From NCBI GenBank assembly GCA_002305965.1, contig DBRM01000022.1:28732-43516 (forward strand): a DNA stretch of 14,785 nt. The letters run 5' to 3'. Positions 7,152 through 14,303 of this stretch are shown piece after piece. The stretch comes from Syntrophomonas sp. UBA1368. GTDB taxonomy: Bacteria; Bacillota; Syntrophomonadia; Syntrophomonadales; Syntrophomonadaceae. The stretch's first letter is position 1. The number at the start of each line of letters is the position of its first letter. Under the pieces are notes generated by a model. That model made no database searches. It was not told the DNA's origin and saw only the letters and a list, made by a program, of their open reading frames with translations. A program made the position numbers and the translations under genes.

Positions 7152-7195
7152 CCAAAACTATGGTAATATTATATCTGGGAGTTTTTATAAAAAAT

Positions 7196-7876
7196 ATGGA
7201 AAAATTAAGACAGAATTACGCCGAAATCACTCGCAACATTGAAAAAGCTGCTGCAAGAAGCGGCAGAAATCCTGCCGACATATTGCTTGTGGCAGTAAGC
7301 AAGACCGTTGACACTGCAACGGTCTCTAAGGCGTATTCACTGGGGATCAGCCACTTCGGCGAGAACCGGGCTCATAATTTCATCTTGAAACAAGAGAACC
7401 TGCCGGTAGCCAGATGGCATTTTATCGGTCAGCTCCAGACCAATAAAGTTAAAAGCATAGTTGGGAAAACTTTTTTGATCCATTCTTTGGATCGATGGAA
7501 ATTGGCGGAAGAGATAAATAAAGCCAGCCAGGCCGTAAAAATGGAAACGCAGGTTTTATTACAGGTCAATATTTCCGGCGAAAAACAGAAATCCGGTTTG
7601 GCACCAGATTTGGTCAAGAGTTTTCTGGCAGAAGCCGGACAACTGAAGATGATGAAAATAGCCGGGTTTATGACCATGGCACCCCTTGAAGCGCCAACGG
7701 GAGAAATAAGAAGTATTTTCAGAGAAATGTCAAACATCCGGCAGATGATGTTAAAACAAGATTTTAAGCATTGTGACCTGCATTATTTATCGATGGGAAT
7801 GTCTCAGGATTATGAAATTGCCATTGAAGAAGGAGCTAATATTGTTAGGATTGGCAGTTCCCTTTTTAACACCTGA
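7196..7876 (+). CDS. ylmE: YggS-family PLP-binding protein (PLP homeostasis)
   Basis: The 226-residue protein is a single alanine-racemase-like TIM barrel. K36 in VAVSKT binds pyridoxal 5'-phosphate. Other family blocks are ISHFGENRAHNF, WHFIGQLQTNK, LLQVNISGEKQKSG, GFMTMAP, LSMGMSQDYEIAIEEGANIVRIGSSLF. The family has no racemase activity; it buffers intracellular PLP and affects amino-acid pools. In Firmicutes it is ylmE of the division cluster, between pgeF and sepF as here. I prefer the ATG at 7196, which gives normal family length (MEKLRQNYAEI). The nearest Shine-Dalgarno, GGGAG at 7177-7181, is rather far (14 nt), so initiation may be weak. An in-frame ATG at 7160 lacks any ribosome-binding site. 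Confidence 0.92.
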   Translation: MEKLRQNYAEITRNIEKAAARSGRNPADILLVAVSKTVDTATVSKAYSLGISHFGENRAHNFILKQENLPVARWHFIGQLQTNKVKSIVGKTFLIHSLDRWKLAEEINKASQAVKMETQVLLQVNISGEKQKSGLAPDLVKSFLAEAGQLKMMKIAGFMTMAPLEAPTGEIRSIFREMSNIRQMMLKQDFKHCDLHYLSMGMSQDYEIAIEEGANIVRIGSSLFNT

Positions 7877-7927
7877 CAGACAGGTTTTAAATAAAAGTAT
7901 TCTAATTATATCGGGGAGGTTAGATGT

Positions 7928-8353
7928 ATGGCTTTGATGGAAAAATTTTGGGCATGGTTTGGTGTGGAAAATGATCAATTGGATGATGAAATGCTCGAAA
8001 CCTCTGACATCAATGAGGGCAGTTCCCGGGGTGTACAGAATGTAGTCAGTATACATACCAATAAGAATATGAAAGTAGTGGTATGTGAACCGGAGAACTT
8101 CGATGAAGCTCAGGCATTGGCAGACCATTTAAAAAATAGACGGCAAGTCATTTTAAATCTGGAAAACACGCCTCCGGATGCTTGTCAAAGAATCGTTGAT
8201 TTTATCAGCGGAACGACTTACGCTTTGGAAGGCAACAGTCAGCAAGTGGGGAAAACGATATTTATTTTTACGCCCAGTAATGTTGAGATCTCCAAAGATC
8301 TCCGTTTGATCAGAAGAGGCAGTCTGTTCAATAATTACGGGGGCAGCAAATAG
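7928..8353 (+). CDS. sepF: Cell division protein SepF
   Basis: The 141-residue protein begins with a short amphipathic membrane-binding helix (MALMEKFWAWFG). An acidic variable linker (about 13-36) follows, then the SepF core (about 37-128) with VVVCEPENFDEAQALADHLK, QVILNLENTPPDACQRIVDFISG and FIFTPSNVEIS. SepF polymerises into arcs and tethers FtsZ to the membrane during septum formation. A strong GGGGAGGT site (7913-7920) precedes the ATG, so the gene is translated independently of ylmE, 51 bp upstream. Its stop codon shares one base with the GTG start of proC. Confidence 0.95.
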   Translation: MALMEKFWAWFGVENDQLDDEMLETSDINEGSSRGVQNVVSIHTNKNMKVVVCEPENFDEAQALADHLKNRRQVILNLENTPPDACQRIVDFISGTTYALEGNSQQVGKTIFIFTPSNVEISKDLRLIRRGSLFNNYGGSK

Positions 8354-9153
8354 TGCCCTTTTCGCTTGGAATTATCGGATGCGGAGAGATTGCTTACGCG
8401 ATTACCAAGGGACTGACCGAAAACAGCAGTATTGCTGTACAGAAGATATTTATCAATGATATAAGCCAGGAAAGGATCGGCCTATTTACCCGGGAGTTTA
8501 AGGCAGTCTTTCAGTCCGTACCTGATTTGATTCAGTCCAGTGATATTATTCTGTTAGCGGTAAAGCCACAGCAGGTCAAGGATGTACTTAATAATACCAC
8601 CCCTTACTGGAGCCAACAAAAACTGTTGATATCAGTAGCAGCGGGCATAACCATAAAATTTCTGGAAACAAAAACCGGACCGATCCCGGTGGTAAGAACG
8701 ATGCCTAATACTCCCTGCCTTGCAGGCATGGGAGTTGTTGCTATTTCAGGCGGAAATTATGCCGCAGCCGGTCATATTAAATTAGCTGAACAAATATTTA
8801 TTAATATTGCCAAATGCGTCATTATAGATGAAAATTATTTAAATGCCATTACGGCTGTTTCTGGCAGTGGTCCGGCTTATGTGTTTCTGATGGTGGAAGC
8901 TTTGATCAATGCGGCTCAGAGCATCGGCTTAAATCATGAATTAGCGCAGTTTTTAGTTATTGAGACGATTAAGGGAAGTATTGAATTGCTGGAAAAGACT
9001 GGTGAGGATCCGGCGATTTTGCGGAAAAAGGTTTCTTCTCCCGGGGGTACGACCATGGCGGCAGTTTCAGAGTTGGAAAGCCGGGGGATCAGGTCAGCGT
9101 ATTTGGAAGCGGTACAAAAAGCTTTCCAACGTGCTGCAGAATTAGGCCAATAA
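8353..9153 (+). CDS. proC: Pyrroline-5-carboxylate reductase
   Basis: The 266-residue enzyme catalyses the NAD(P)H-dependent last step of proline synthesis. Visible motifs are the N-terminal nucleotide-binding loop IIGCGEIAYAI (7-17), AVKPQQV, VRTMPNTPCLAGMG, the catalytic-domain signature AVSGSGPAYVFLMVEALI and the C-terminal SSPGGTTMAAVSELE block. Length is normal. The GTG start overlaps the last base of the sepF stop (TAGTG), so the two genes are probably translationally coupled; a GGGGGC stretch inside sepF's end serves as ribosome-binding site. A proC gene between sepF and ylmG occurs in several Clostridia, and makes proline synthesis a passenger of the division operon. Confidence 0.95.
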   Translation: MPFSLGIIGCGEIAYAITKGLTENSSIAVQKIFINDISQERIGLFTREFKAVFQSVPDLIQSSDIILLAVKPQQVKDVLNNTTPYWSQQKLLISVAAGITIKFLETKTGPIPVVRTMPNTPCLAGMGVVAISGGNYAAAGHIKLAEQIFINIAKCVIIDENYLNAITAVSGSGPAYVFLMVEALINAAQSIGLNHELAQFLVIETIKGSIELLEKTGEDPAILRKKVSSPGGTTMAAVSELESRGIRSAYLEAVQKAFQRAAELGQ

Positions 9154-9173
9154 AACGAAGGAGAGGAAGCAGT

Positions 9174-9461
9174 TTGTCAACATATACGGCTGTTCAGATC
9201 ATAAATATAGTGAATATCGCTTTTCAGGTCCTTATATGGCTGGTTATTATCAGAGTATTGCTGTCATGGGTCAGACATGATCCTTACCAGCCGATCATTA
9301 AATTTGTCTATGATATTACCGAACCGGTAATGAGGCCTTTTTATAAATTGGTTCCGGTGGTTGGAGGCATTGACTTTTCTCCCATTATTGTCATTTTTGT
9401 TTTGACCATTGTTCAAAGATTGGTAACGCAAATCTTGTATATGTTGTTAACGGGGTTTTAA
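9174..9461 (+). CDS. ylmG: YggT family membrane protein (YlmG)
   Basis: The 95-residue protein has two hydrophobic segments, about 8-30 and 66-92, flanking the family blocks IRVLLSWVRHDPYQPIIKFV and ITEPVMRPFYKLVP, then GGIDFSPIIVIFVL. This is the YggT/YlmG family, small membrane proteins linked to cell division in Gram-positives and to nucleoid or thylakoid organisation in plastids. The biochemical role is not known. The start is TTG at 9174, with AAGGAGAGG 7-10 nt upstream and a product opening MSTYTAVQIINIVNIAFQV. It is 20 bp after proC and 3 bp before the U32 gene, so it is in the same transcript. Confidence 0.9.
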   Translation: MSTYTAVQIINIVNIAFQVLIWLVIIRVLLSWVRHDPYQPIIKFVYDITEPVMRPFYKLVPVVGGIDFSPIIVIFVLTIVQRLVTQILYMLLTGF

Positions 9462-9464
9462 ATC

Positions 9465-11354
9465 ATGGAATTTCCAGAACTTGAGCTCTTAGCACCTGCC
9501 GGTAAATGGGACGCATTGGAGCAGGTCATTGAAGCAGGTGCAGATGCAGTATATTTAGGCGGAAAAGGTTTCAATATGCGCATGCTGAGACCTGATTTCA
9601 ACTTTTCTGAACAGGAAATCAAAGCAGCGGCAGATTTGCTCCACGAAAAAAACAAAAAGCTATACATTACCGTCAATGGCTTATACCATGACCAGGAAAT
9701 CAGTCAGATCAAAGAATATCTGCAAGGCCTGGAAAATATCGGGGTCGATGGTTTTATCGTCCAGGATATGGGCATTGTTCAAATATCACAGGAACTGGGT
9801 CTGAAGACTCCGCTGCATGCCAGTGTGCAGATGGGAATTGGCAGTATACCGGCAGCGCAGTATTTGGAAGACCTGGGGTTTACCCGGGCGATCTTTTCGA
9901 AAAATTTAAGTCTGGAAGAAATCACAGCCATTCATCAGCAAACCCATTTGGAAATTGAATTTTTTGTCCATGGTGACTTATGTATATCACATACCGGCCA
10001 ATGCCATTTAAGCAGTTTTGTTTCCGGACAAAGTGCCAACCGGGGATGTTGTGTCAAGCCCTGCCGATGGCAGTATGCGCTGACTGCGGATGGCGAATAT
10101 CAGTACCTCCTGGCCAGCAATGATCTATGCCTTTATCCCTGCCTGCCTGCTTTGATCGATGCAGGAGTGGTATCATTCAAAATTGAAGGCAGGATGAGGG
10201 ACAAAGAATATCTGAGCCACCTGGTGAAGACTTATCGCCGGGCATTGGACAGGATTATCCGTGATCCGAAAGATCCTGGTATTGACCAGGATGAAATGCA
10301 AGAACTGGAAAATAGGAAAATAAGAAATTTTACCACCGGTAACTTATGGGGCAAACCGGTACATAGCTATGTAGATCCTACCGGTACCAGAGAACCAAAG
10401 TTTATCAGCCGGTCGATCAACTTAAAGCGACTGTCCGCAGTTGATGGACCAAGTCTTATAAGCACCGATGGCTTTATAAATAATAGCAAGATTAAAGAAC
10501 TCACCATCAAAGTACAAAATGCAGCATGTGCTGCTGAAGCTTTCAAAAACGGTGCTGATAAAGTGATCATCGGTTTGGAGAAATTTCGGCAAACTGATGA
10601 TAGAGGGGACCGGGTTCAGGAAGTAATCGACTGGGGACGGGCTGAAAATGTACAAGTCTGGCTGGAAACACCTCGTATCGTGACCCAGAAGGATGTTAAG
10701 CTATTAAACCAGGTAGCTTTAAAATATTTGTCACAGAATATTGCCGGAGTGATTGTTAATGACTATGGCAGTTTCCAATTGCTGAAAGACAAAGGTTGTC
10801 AGATCTTCGGAGGAGCAGGTTTAAACATAACCAATCAAGCTGCGGCTATGCTTGCAGTCCGGCAAGGGCTTACAGGGGTCACTGCTTCACCGGAACTGCA
10901 TTTCGATAGTCTGGCTTCACTGCTTAAAACAGACGGTGTTCTTGAACTAATAGTGCAGGGGCCCTTATGCGGGTTGATCACAGACCACTGTCTGATCGAG
11001 CCTGATGGGTCCCAGTGCCGGATCAAATGCAGCGAGCATGCGTATCATCTGTTGGATAAAAAGAGACAGGCTTATGTGGTCAGGACAGATCAGGACTGCA
11101 GGAATTATATATACCATCCCTTTGACTTATGTTTATATAACGAGTTGCCTGCTTTAAGCCAGATCGGTTTACGCTATATACGAATTGACGGTCAATTTTA
11201 TGACCATGCGCTTTTAGGTAAAGTCACAGCTATTTACAAACGAGCCATCGACAGGATCAATAAAGCTAAACCCCTGGGGACGGATGACTATCAAGACCTG
11301 ATCGAGCTGTTTCCCGGCGGTTTAACGAAGGCTCAATTATTTTTTGAAAACTAA
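9465..11354 (+). CDS. U32-family protein with tandem U32-like halves (RlhA/TrhP/UbiU-V superfamily)
   Basis: The 629-residue protein begins with a classic U32 domain: LELLAPAGKWDALEQVIEAG, AVYLGGKGFNMR, and EFFVHGDLC (165-173) running to GQCHLSS (178-184). Cysteines C173, C180, C195/C196, C200 and C222 resemble those that bind a 4Fe-4S cluster in UbiU/UbiV. Superfamily members make RNA or ubiquinone hydroxylations without oxygen, often from prephenate (RlhA on 23S rRNA C2501, TrhP on tRNA U34). The old label collagenase-like peptidase is probably misleading. The C-terminal half (about 345-600) repeats the pattern: LTIKVQNAACAAEAFKNGAD, then C502, C509, C518, C522 and C556, then FDLCLYNELPAL and YKRAIDRI, matching NDLCLYPCLPAL and YRRALDRI of the first half. 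It starts 3 bp after ylmG with only a weak GGGG site, suggesting coupling, and sits where ylmH is usual. The substrate is unassigned. Confidence 0.87.
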   Translation: MEFPELELLAPAGKWDALEQVIEAGADAVYLGGKGFNMRMLRPDFNFSEQEIKAAADLLHEKNKKLYITVNGLYHDQEISQIKEYLQGLENIGVDGFIVQDMGIVQISQELGLKTPLHASVQMGIGSIPAAQYLEDLGFTRAIFSKNLSLEEITAIHQQTHLEIEFFVHGDLCISHTGQCHLSSFVSGQSANRGCCVKPCRWQYALTADGEYQYLLASNDLCLYPCLPALIDAGVVSFKIEGRMRDKEYLSHLVKTYRRALDRIIRDPKDPGIDQDEMQELENRKIRNFTTGNLWGKPVHSYVDPTGTREPKFISRSINLKRLSAVDGPSLISTDGFINNSKIKELTIKVQNAACAAEAFKNGADKVIIGLEKFRQTDDRGDRVQEVIDWGRAENVQVWLETPRIVTQKDVKLLNQVALKYLSQNIAGVIVNDYGSFQLLKDKGCQIFGGAGLNITNQAAAMLAVRQGLTGVTASPELHFDSLASLLKTDGVLELIVQGPLCGLITDHCLIEPDGSQCRIKCSEHAYHLLDKKRQAYVVRTDQDCRNYIYHPFDLCLYNELPALSQIGLRYIRIDGQFYDHALLGKVTAIYKRAIDRINKAKPLGTDDYQDLIELFPGGLTKAQLFFEN

Positions 11355-11375
11355 TTTAGTCAGGAGGCTATTCAT

Positions 11376-11873
11376 ATGATCACTTCAATGGAAATTCACA
11401 ACTACCAGTTTAAAAAAGCCATTCGCGGCTTTGATCAGGAGGAAGTGAAAGAATTCCTGGAGATCATAGCGGATGATTATGAGGCACTGTTTGTGGAAAA
11501 CGCCCAGTTGAAAGAAGAGATCCAGCGGCTGGAATATGAACTGAGCAAGTTCAAAAGGTTGGAAGAGACTATGAATAACAGCCTGATCCTGGCACAACAG
11601 ACCGCAGAGAACATCAAAACCAATGCCCAAATGGAATCAGAAAAGCTGATCGATGATGCCAAAAGAAAGGTAATGGAGATATTTGTTTTATATCAGGATG
11701 TTATAAAACGATTAAATATGTTTAATCTTGAACTCAAAGGCCAGGTGGCTGGACAAATGGAAATACTGGAAAAGAATCAAAAGAAAGTAGAAGAGATGAC
11801 AGAGTTCTTTTTCGGCAGGGATCTGAAAGAGGTTTTGGAAAAGATCGAAAAAGCTGAGTTGAAAGGTAAATAG
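11376..11873 (+). CDS. divIVA: DivIVA domain septum/pole protein
   Basis: The 165-residue protein has the N-terminal lipid-binding DivIVA domain (IHNYQFKKAIRGFDQEEVKEFL, residues 7-28, interrupted by no gap), then a long coiled coil (about 29-80) with EETMNNSLILAQQTAENIK, and a second helical region (about 100-160). DivIVA recognises negatively curved membrane at septa and poles and recruits Min, sporulation or cell-wall factors. In the Bacillus protein a Phe-Arg pair inserts in the membrane; here it is I16-R17, a conservative change. CAGGAGG precedes the ATG at good spacing. It lies 21 bp after the U32 gene and 1 bp before the DUF167 gene. Confidence 0.93.
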   Translation: MITSMEIHNYQFKKAIRGFDQEEVKEFLEIIADDYEALFVENAQLKEEIQRLEYELSKFKRLEETMNNSLILAQQTAENIKTNAQMESEKLIDDAKRKVMEIFVLYQDVIKRLNMFNLELKGQVAGQMEILEKNQKKVEEMTEFFFGRDLKEVLEKIEKAELKGK

Positions 11874-11874
11874 C

Positions 11875-12165
11875 ATGTTGGGGATAACCGATATAAAAGG
11901 CGGTGTTCGACTGGAGGTCAAGGTGCAGCCCCGCTCGGCTAAGAATATGATCGTCGGTGAACAAGAGGGCAGATTGAAATTGAAAATCACTGCCCCACCG
12001 GTTGAAGGCGAAGCCAACAAAATGCTGATCGAATTTCTTGCCCAATCCCTTGCTATATCGAAAAAATCTATCACCATCTTAAAAGGAGATACTTCTACCC
12101 ATAAGTTGATTGAGATCAAGGGGATCACCCGGGGAGAACTTATCAGCAAGCTGGATTTAAAATAA
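11875..12165 (+). CDS. DUF167/YggU family protein
   Basis: The 96-residue protein has the family blocks VRLEVKVQPRSAKNMIVG, LKLKITAPPVEGEANKMLIEFLA and ISKKSITILKGDTSTHKLIEI, typical of the small alpha/beta DUF167 (YggU) family. Function is unknown in bacteria; the family is widespread and often encoded next to yggT or divIVA genes. The ATG is one base after the divIVA stop, with AAAGG inside the end of divIVA as ribosome-binding site, so it is the last gene of the division transcript. No convincing terminator was found in the 105 bp before the convergent EamA gene. Confidence 0.88.
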   Translation: MLGITDIKGGVRLEVKVQPRSAKNMIVGEQEGRLKLKITAPPVEGEANKMLIEFLAQSLAISKKSITILKGDTSTHKLIEIKGITRGELISKLDLK

Positions 12166-12270
12166 TAAGTTTCCTTAGATTTCTTATATGGGGATCAATT
12201 TATCAAGAACTCCTAAAGTTGCGAAAAACCATTCTTCTTATCATATCAGTACTTCAACATAAAGCTGCAA

Positions 12271-13161
12271 TCAATGAGACGTTCCCACCAGATTCCTGGG
12301 TTGTCGTATCAGTATGGAGATCAGCATGGCCAGTAATATCAGCCCCGCTCCGGTCAAGGTACGGATCGTGAAGGTCTCATTGGCCCACAGATAGCCAGTT
12401 AAGGCAGCAAAGACTGGTTCTGAAGCCAAAACGATCGCAAATCTGGAAGGGTTGCTGTATTTTTGCAGGGCATTTTGGATCAAAAAAGCCAGAGCAGTGG
12501 CAAAAACAGCCGTAATAAAGATCGCTGTTATGGTATTTGCAGACCAAAGAGCGGGGAAAGGTTCAACGAAGATTCCGATCCCCAGACAAACTAAACCCAC
12601 AAAAAGAATTTGTACTCCGGTTATGGCCACCGGATTGTGGTGATGTGATAATCGGGCTACAAATACCACATGGAGAGCAAAACCAAGGGCACAGATAAGT
12701 ACGAGGATATCACCATAAGCCAGGACAAAAGTACCAGACTTAACTGACATCAAAAACAAGCCGATGACTGCCAGCAAACCGGTAAGGACAGTTTTAAAGT
12801 CGGGCCACCTGAAACTGATGGCCGCATAGATGATTGGAACCAATACCACACTGACACCGGTAATAAAAGCCGCATTGGATGCAGTGGTGTGCTGCAAGCC
12901 CACCGTTTGAAAAATATATCCGATAAACAGAAAGAAGCCTAATAAACAGCCTGCCGACAGGGTGGCAGGTTTGATCTGTCTGATATTATGAAAGGAGAGC
13001 AGGACCAGGACAAAAAATGCAATGACAAAACGAATACCTAAAAACAAAAAAGGACCTATCTCAGCCAGCGCTTCTTTAACAACTACAAAGGTAGCACCCC
13101 AAATCATTGCTACTAATAATATAGCCACTTCTGCCTGGGCTCTTGGGCTGAAGTTTGACAA
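12271..13161 (-). CDS. EamA/DMT-superfamily transporter
   Basis: The predicted 296-residue membrane protein has about ten transmembrane helices in two EamA repeats. The first opens AILLVAMIWGATFVVVKEAL, and the second carries DILVLICALGFALHVVFVARL and later LASEPVFAALTGYLW. DMT-family carriers of this type export amino acids or other metabolites; the substrate cannot be read from sequence. I choose the TTG at 13161 because GAGGT (13169-13173, minus strand) lies 7 nt upstream and the product then has normal family length. The same frame stays open to a GTG at 13323, which would add 54 residues including an extra hydrophobic stretch, but no ribosome-binding site precedes that GTG. It converges on the DUF167 gene and diverges from the amino-acid uptake operon. 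Confidence 0.88.
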   Translation of the reverse strand: MSNFSPRAQAEVAILLVAMIWGATFVVVKEALAEIGPFLFLGIRFVIAFFVLVLLSFHNIRQIKPATLSAGCLLGFFLFIGYIFQTVGLQHTTASNAAFITGVSVVLVPIIYAAISFRWPDFKTVLTGLLAVIGLFLMSVKSGTFVLAYGDILVLICALGFALHVVFVARLSHHHNPVAITGVQILFVGLVCLGIGIFVEPFPALWSANTITAIFITAVFATALAFLIQNALQKYSNPSRFAIVLASEPVFAALTGYLWANETFTIRTLTGAGLILLAMLISILIRQPRNLVGTSH

Positions 13162-13168
13162 TTCTCCG

Positions 13169-13173
13169 ACCTC
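13169..13173 (-). promoter_or_regulatory. Ribosome-binding site deciding the EamA gene start
   Basis: GAGGT on the minus strand, 7 nt before a TTG, supports start at 13161 over the upstream GTG at 13323, which has no purine-rich site. Confidence 0.55.
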
Positions 13174-13258
13174 TTTTTCCTTTAGGTTAACCAGCAGTGT
13201 ATTACATAATGCAAAACATAAAATCAAGCAGATAATTAAACTTACCTGCCTGTGAATA

Positions 13259-13264
13259 ATTATA
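13259..13264 (-). promoter_or_regulatory. -10 box candidate for the EamA gene
   Basis: TATAAT on the minus strand lies about 100 bp upstream of the chosen TTG start. The -35 hexamer at 17 bp (TTCATC) is weak. If this promoter is used, transcription begins downstream of the GTG at 13323, which further argues against that longer start. Confidence 0.3.
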
Positions 13265-13348
13265 CCCTGACGGAAAAGGGATGAACTCTGGATAACCCAA
13301 GCTTCCTTTTGTTGACGATTCACTACATGTAATTATTTGATTTAATCA

Positions 13349-13377
13349 TTGTCGATTAATTTATAACTCGTTATAAT
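13349..13377 (+). promoter_or_regulatory. Sigma-A-like promoter of the amino-acid ABC operon
   Basis: TTGTCG (13349-13354) and TATAAT (13372-13377) are 17 bp apart. A second TATAAT at 13383-13388 lies 11 bp further on, without a good -35 element. The leader from the first promoter is about 50 nt and holds the AAGGAG ribosome-binding site at 13419-13424. Confidence 0.55.
13361..13376. repeat. 7-2-7 inverted repeat, candidate operator
   Basis: TTATAACTCGTTATAA has perfect 7-base arms with a TC centre. It fills the spacer and overlaps the -10 box of the amino-acid ABC operon promoter, a position where a bound dimeric regulator would block RNA polymerase. No known operator consensus (ArgR, CodY) was recognised in it. 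Confidence 0.45.
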
Positions 13378-13435
13378 ATCGATATAATGAATTTCGGGAG
13401 AGGAAATTGAAGAAAAAGAAGGAGTGGTTGTTTTA

Positions 13436-14236
13436 ATGAGTAAAAAAATGAGATTGATTTTAACCGGGCTGCTTATTTTAGGATTAATTTTCACCGCCGT
13501 TGGCTGCGGCAGTAATAAATCGGGAGATCAGACCGCACAGCCGCCTGCAGGAGAAGAAAAGACCAAATTGGTGGTTGGTTCTGAAACTACCTTCCCGCCC
13601 ATGGAATTTATGGAAGGCGGAGAATATGTAGGTTTTGACATGGAGCTGATCAAAGCCATCGCGGAAGAAGAAAACATGGAAGTTGAGATCAACAGTCTGG
13701 GATTTGATGCATTGATCCCGGCGATTCAAACCGGCCAGATCGATTGTGCCATAGCTGCAATCTCCATCACTGATGAACGGAAAGAATCAGTTGATTTTAC
13801 AGAGCCTTATTTCCAGGCTGGGCTTATTGTGGCTGTAAAAACTGATAACAATGATATCAAAGGCCTGGAAGATCTGGAAGGTAAAAAGATCGCCGCCCAG
13901 ATCGGTACGACCGGAGCGGATGCCTGCAATGGAGTAAAAGAAAAGAATGCCGCCACGGAAGTAAGTATCTTCAACAGTACCGGTGAAGCCTATATGGCTC
14001 TGGAAAATGGTGTGGTTGATGCAGTCATCAATGACCATCCGGTCACCATGTATTATGTAAATACCGAAGGCAAAGATAAAGTGAAAACTGTCGGGGAAGT
14101 CTTTGCTGCCGAAGATAACTATGGGATCGCGGTAAAGAAAGGCAATGCCGAATTGCTGAATAAACTAAACGACGGTTTGCAGAAGATAAAAGACAATGGG
14201 ACCTATGACGAGATCTATGCTAAATGGTTTGAATAA
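13436..14236 (+). CDS. Polar amino-acid ABC transporter, substrate-binding lipoprotein
   Basis: The 266-residue protein has a lipoprotein signal peptide: basic MSKKMR, hydrophobic core, and lipobox AVGC with C24 as the lipidated residue. A polar linker follows. The mature part is a type-II periplasmic-binding fold of SBP_bac_3: KLVVGSETTFPPMEFMEGG, YVGFDMELIKAIAEE, FDALIPAIQTGQIDCAIAAI, FTEPYFQAGL, GKKIAAQIGTTGAD, and a C-terminal GTYDEIYAKWF. In this family the aromatic/acidic N-lobe site and an Arg bind the alpha-amino acid; ITDERKESVDF supplies the usual Arg. Glutamine, arginine or cystine-type substrates are possible; I cannot choose. ATG at 13436 is preferred (AAGGAG 11 nt upstream); the GTG at 13424 overlaps that site. 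The permease gene follows after a hairpin. Confidence 0.92.
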   Translation: MSKKMRLILTGLLILGLIFTAVGCGSNKSGDQTAQPPAGEEKTKLVVGSETTFPPMEFMEGGEYVGFDMELIKAIAEEENMEVEINSLGFDALIPAIQTGQIDCAIAAISITDERKESVDFTEPYFQAGLIVAVKTDNNDIKGLEDLEGKKIAAQIGTTGADACNGVKEKNAATEVSIFNSTGEAYMALENGVVDAVINDHPVTMYYVNTEGKDKVKTVGEVFAAEDNYGIAVKKGNAELLNKLNDGLQKIKDNGTYDEIYAKWFE

Positions 14237-14257
14237 CTGATTTAGCCTGAGTACGAT

Positions 14258-14279
14258 AAGCGCGGGCAGCCCCGCGCTT
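14258..14279 (+). terminator. GC-rich hairpin between binding-protein and permease genes
   Basis: AAGCGCGGG (14258-14266) and CCCGCGCTT (14271-14279) form a perfect 9-bp stem with a CAGC tetraloop, followed by TTCATTTTGC, only moderately T-rich. It likely acts as a leaky terminator or as an mRNA 3'-end stabiliser, giving more binding protein than permease. Confidence 0.65.
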
Positions 14280-14303
14280 TCATTTTGCGGAAGGATATTT
14301 TTT

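Noticed and set aside
7871..7890. ACCTG-ACAGA-CAGGT hairpin followed by TTTTAA at the end of ylmE
   Set aside because: The stem is only 5 bp and T-run short; unlikely to terminate, and sepF follows closely.
10367..10655. Long minus-strand open frames opposite the U32 gene
   Set aside because: They are antisense shadows of a well-supported coding region, with no ribosome-binding site or recognisable domain.
12166..12270. Convergent gap between the DUF167 and EamA genes, searched for a bidirectional terminator
   Set aside because: No stem-loop of useful length with adjacent T or A tract was found by eye.
13162..13323. N-terminal extension of the EamA protein to a GTG at 13323
   Set aside because: No ribosome-binding site upstream, length beyond the family norm, and a better TTG start with GAGGT at 13161.
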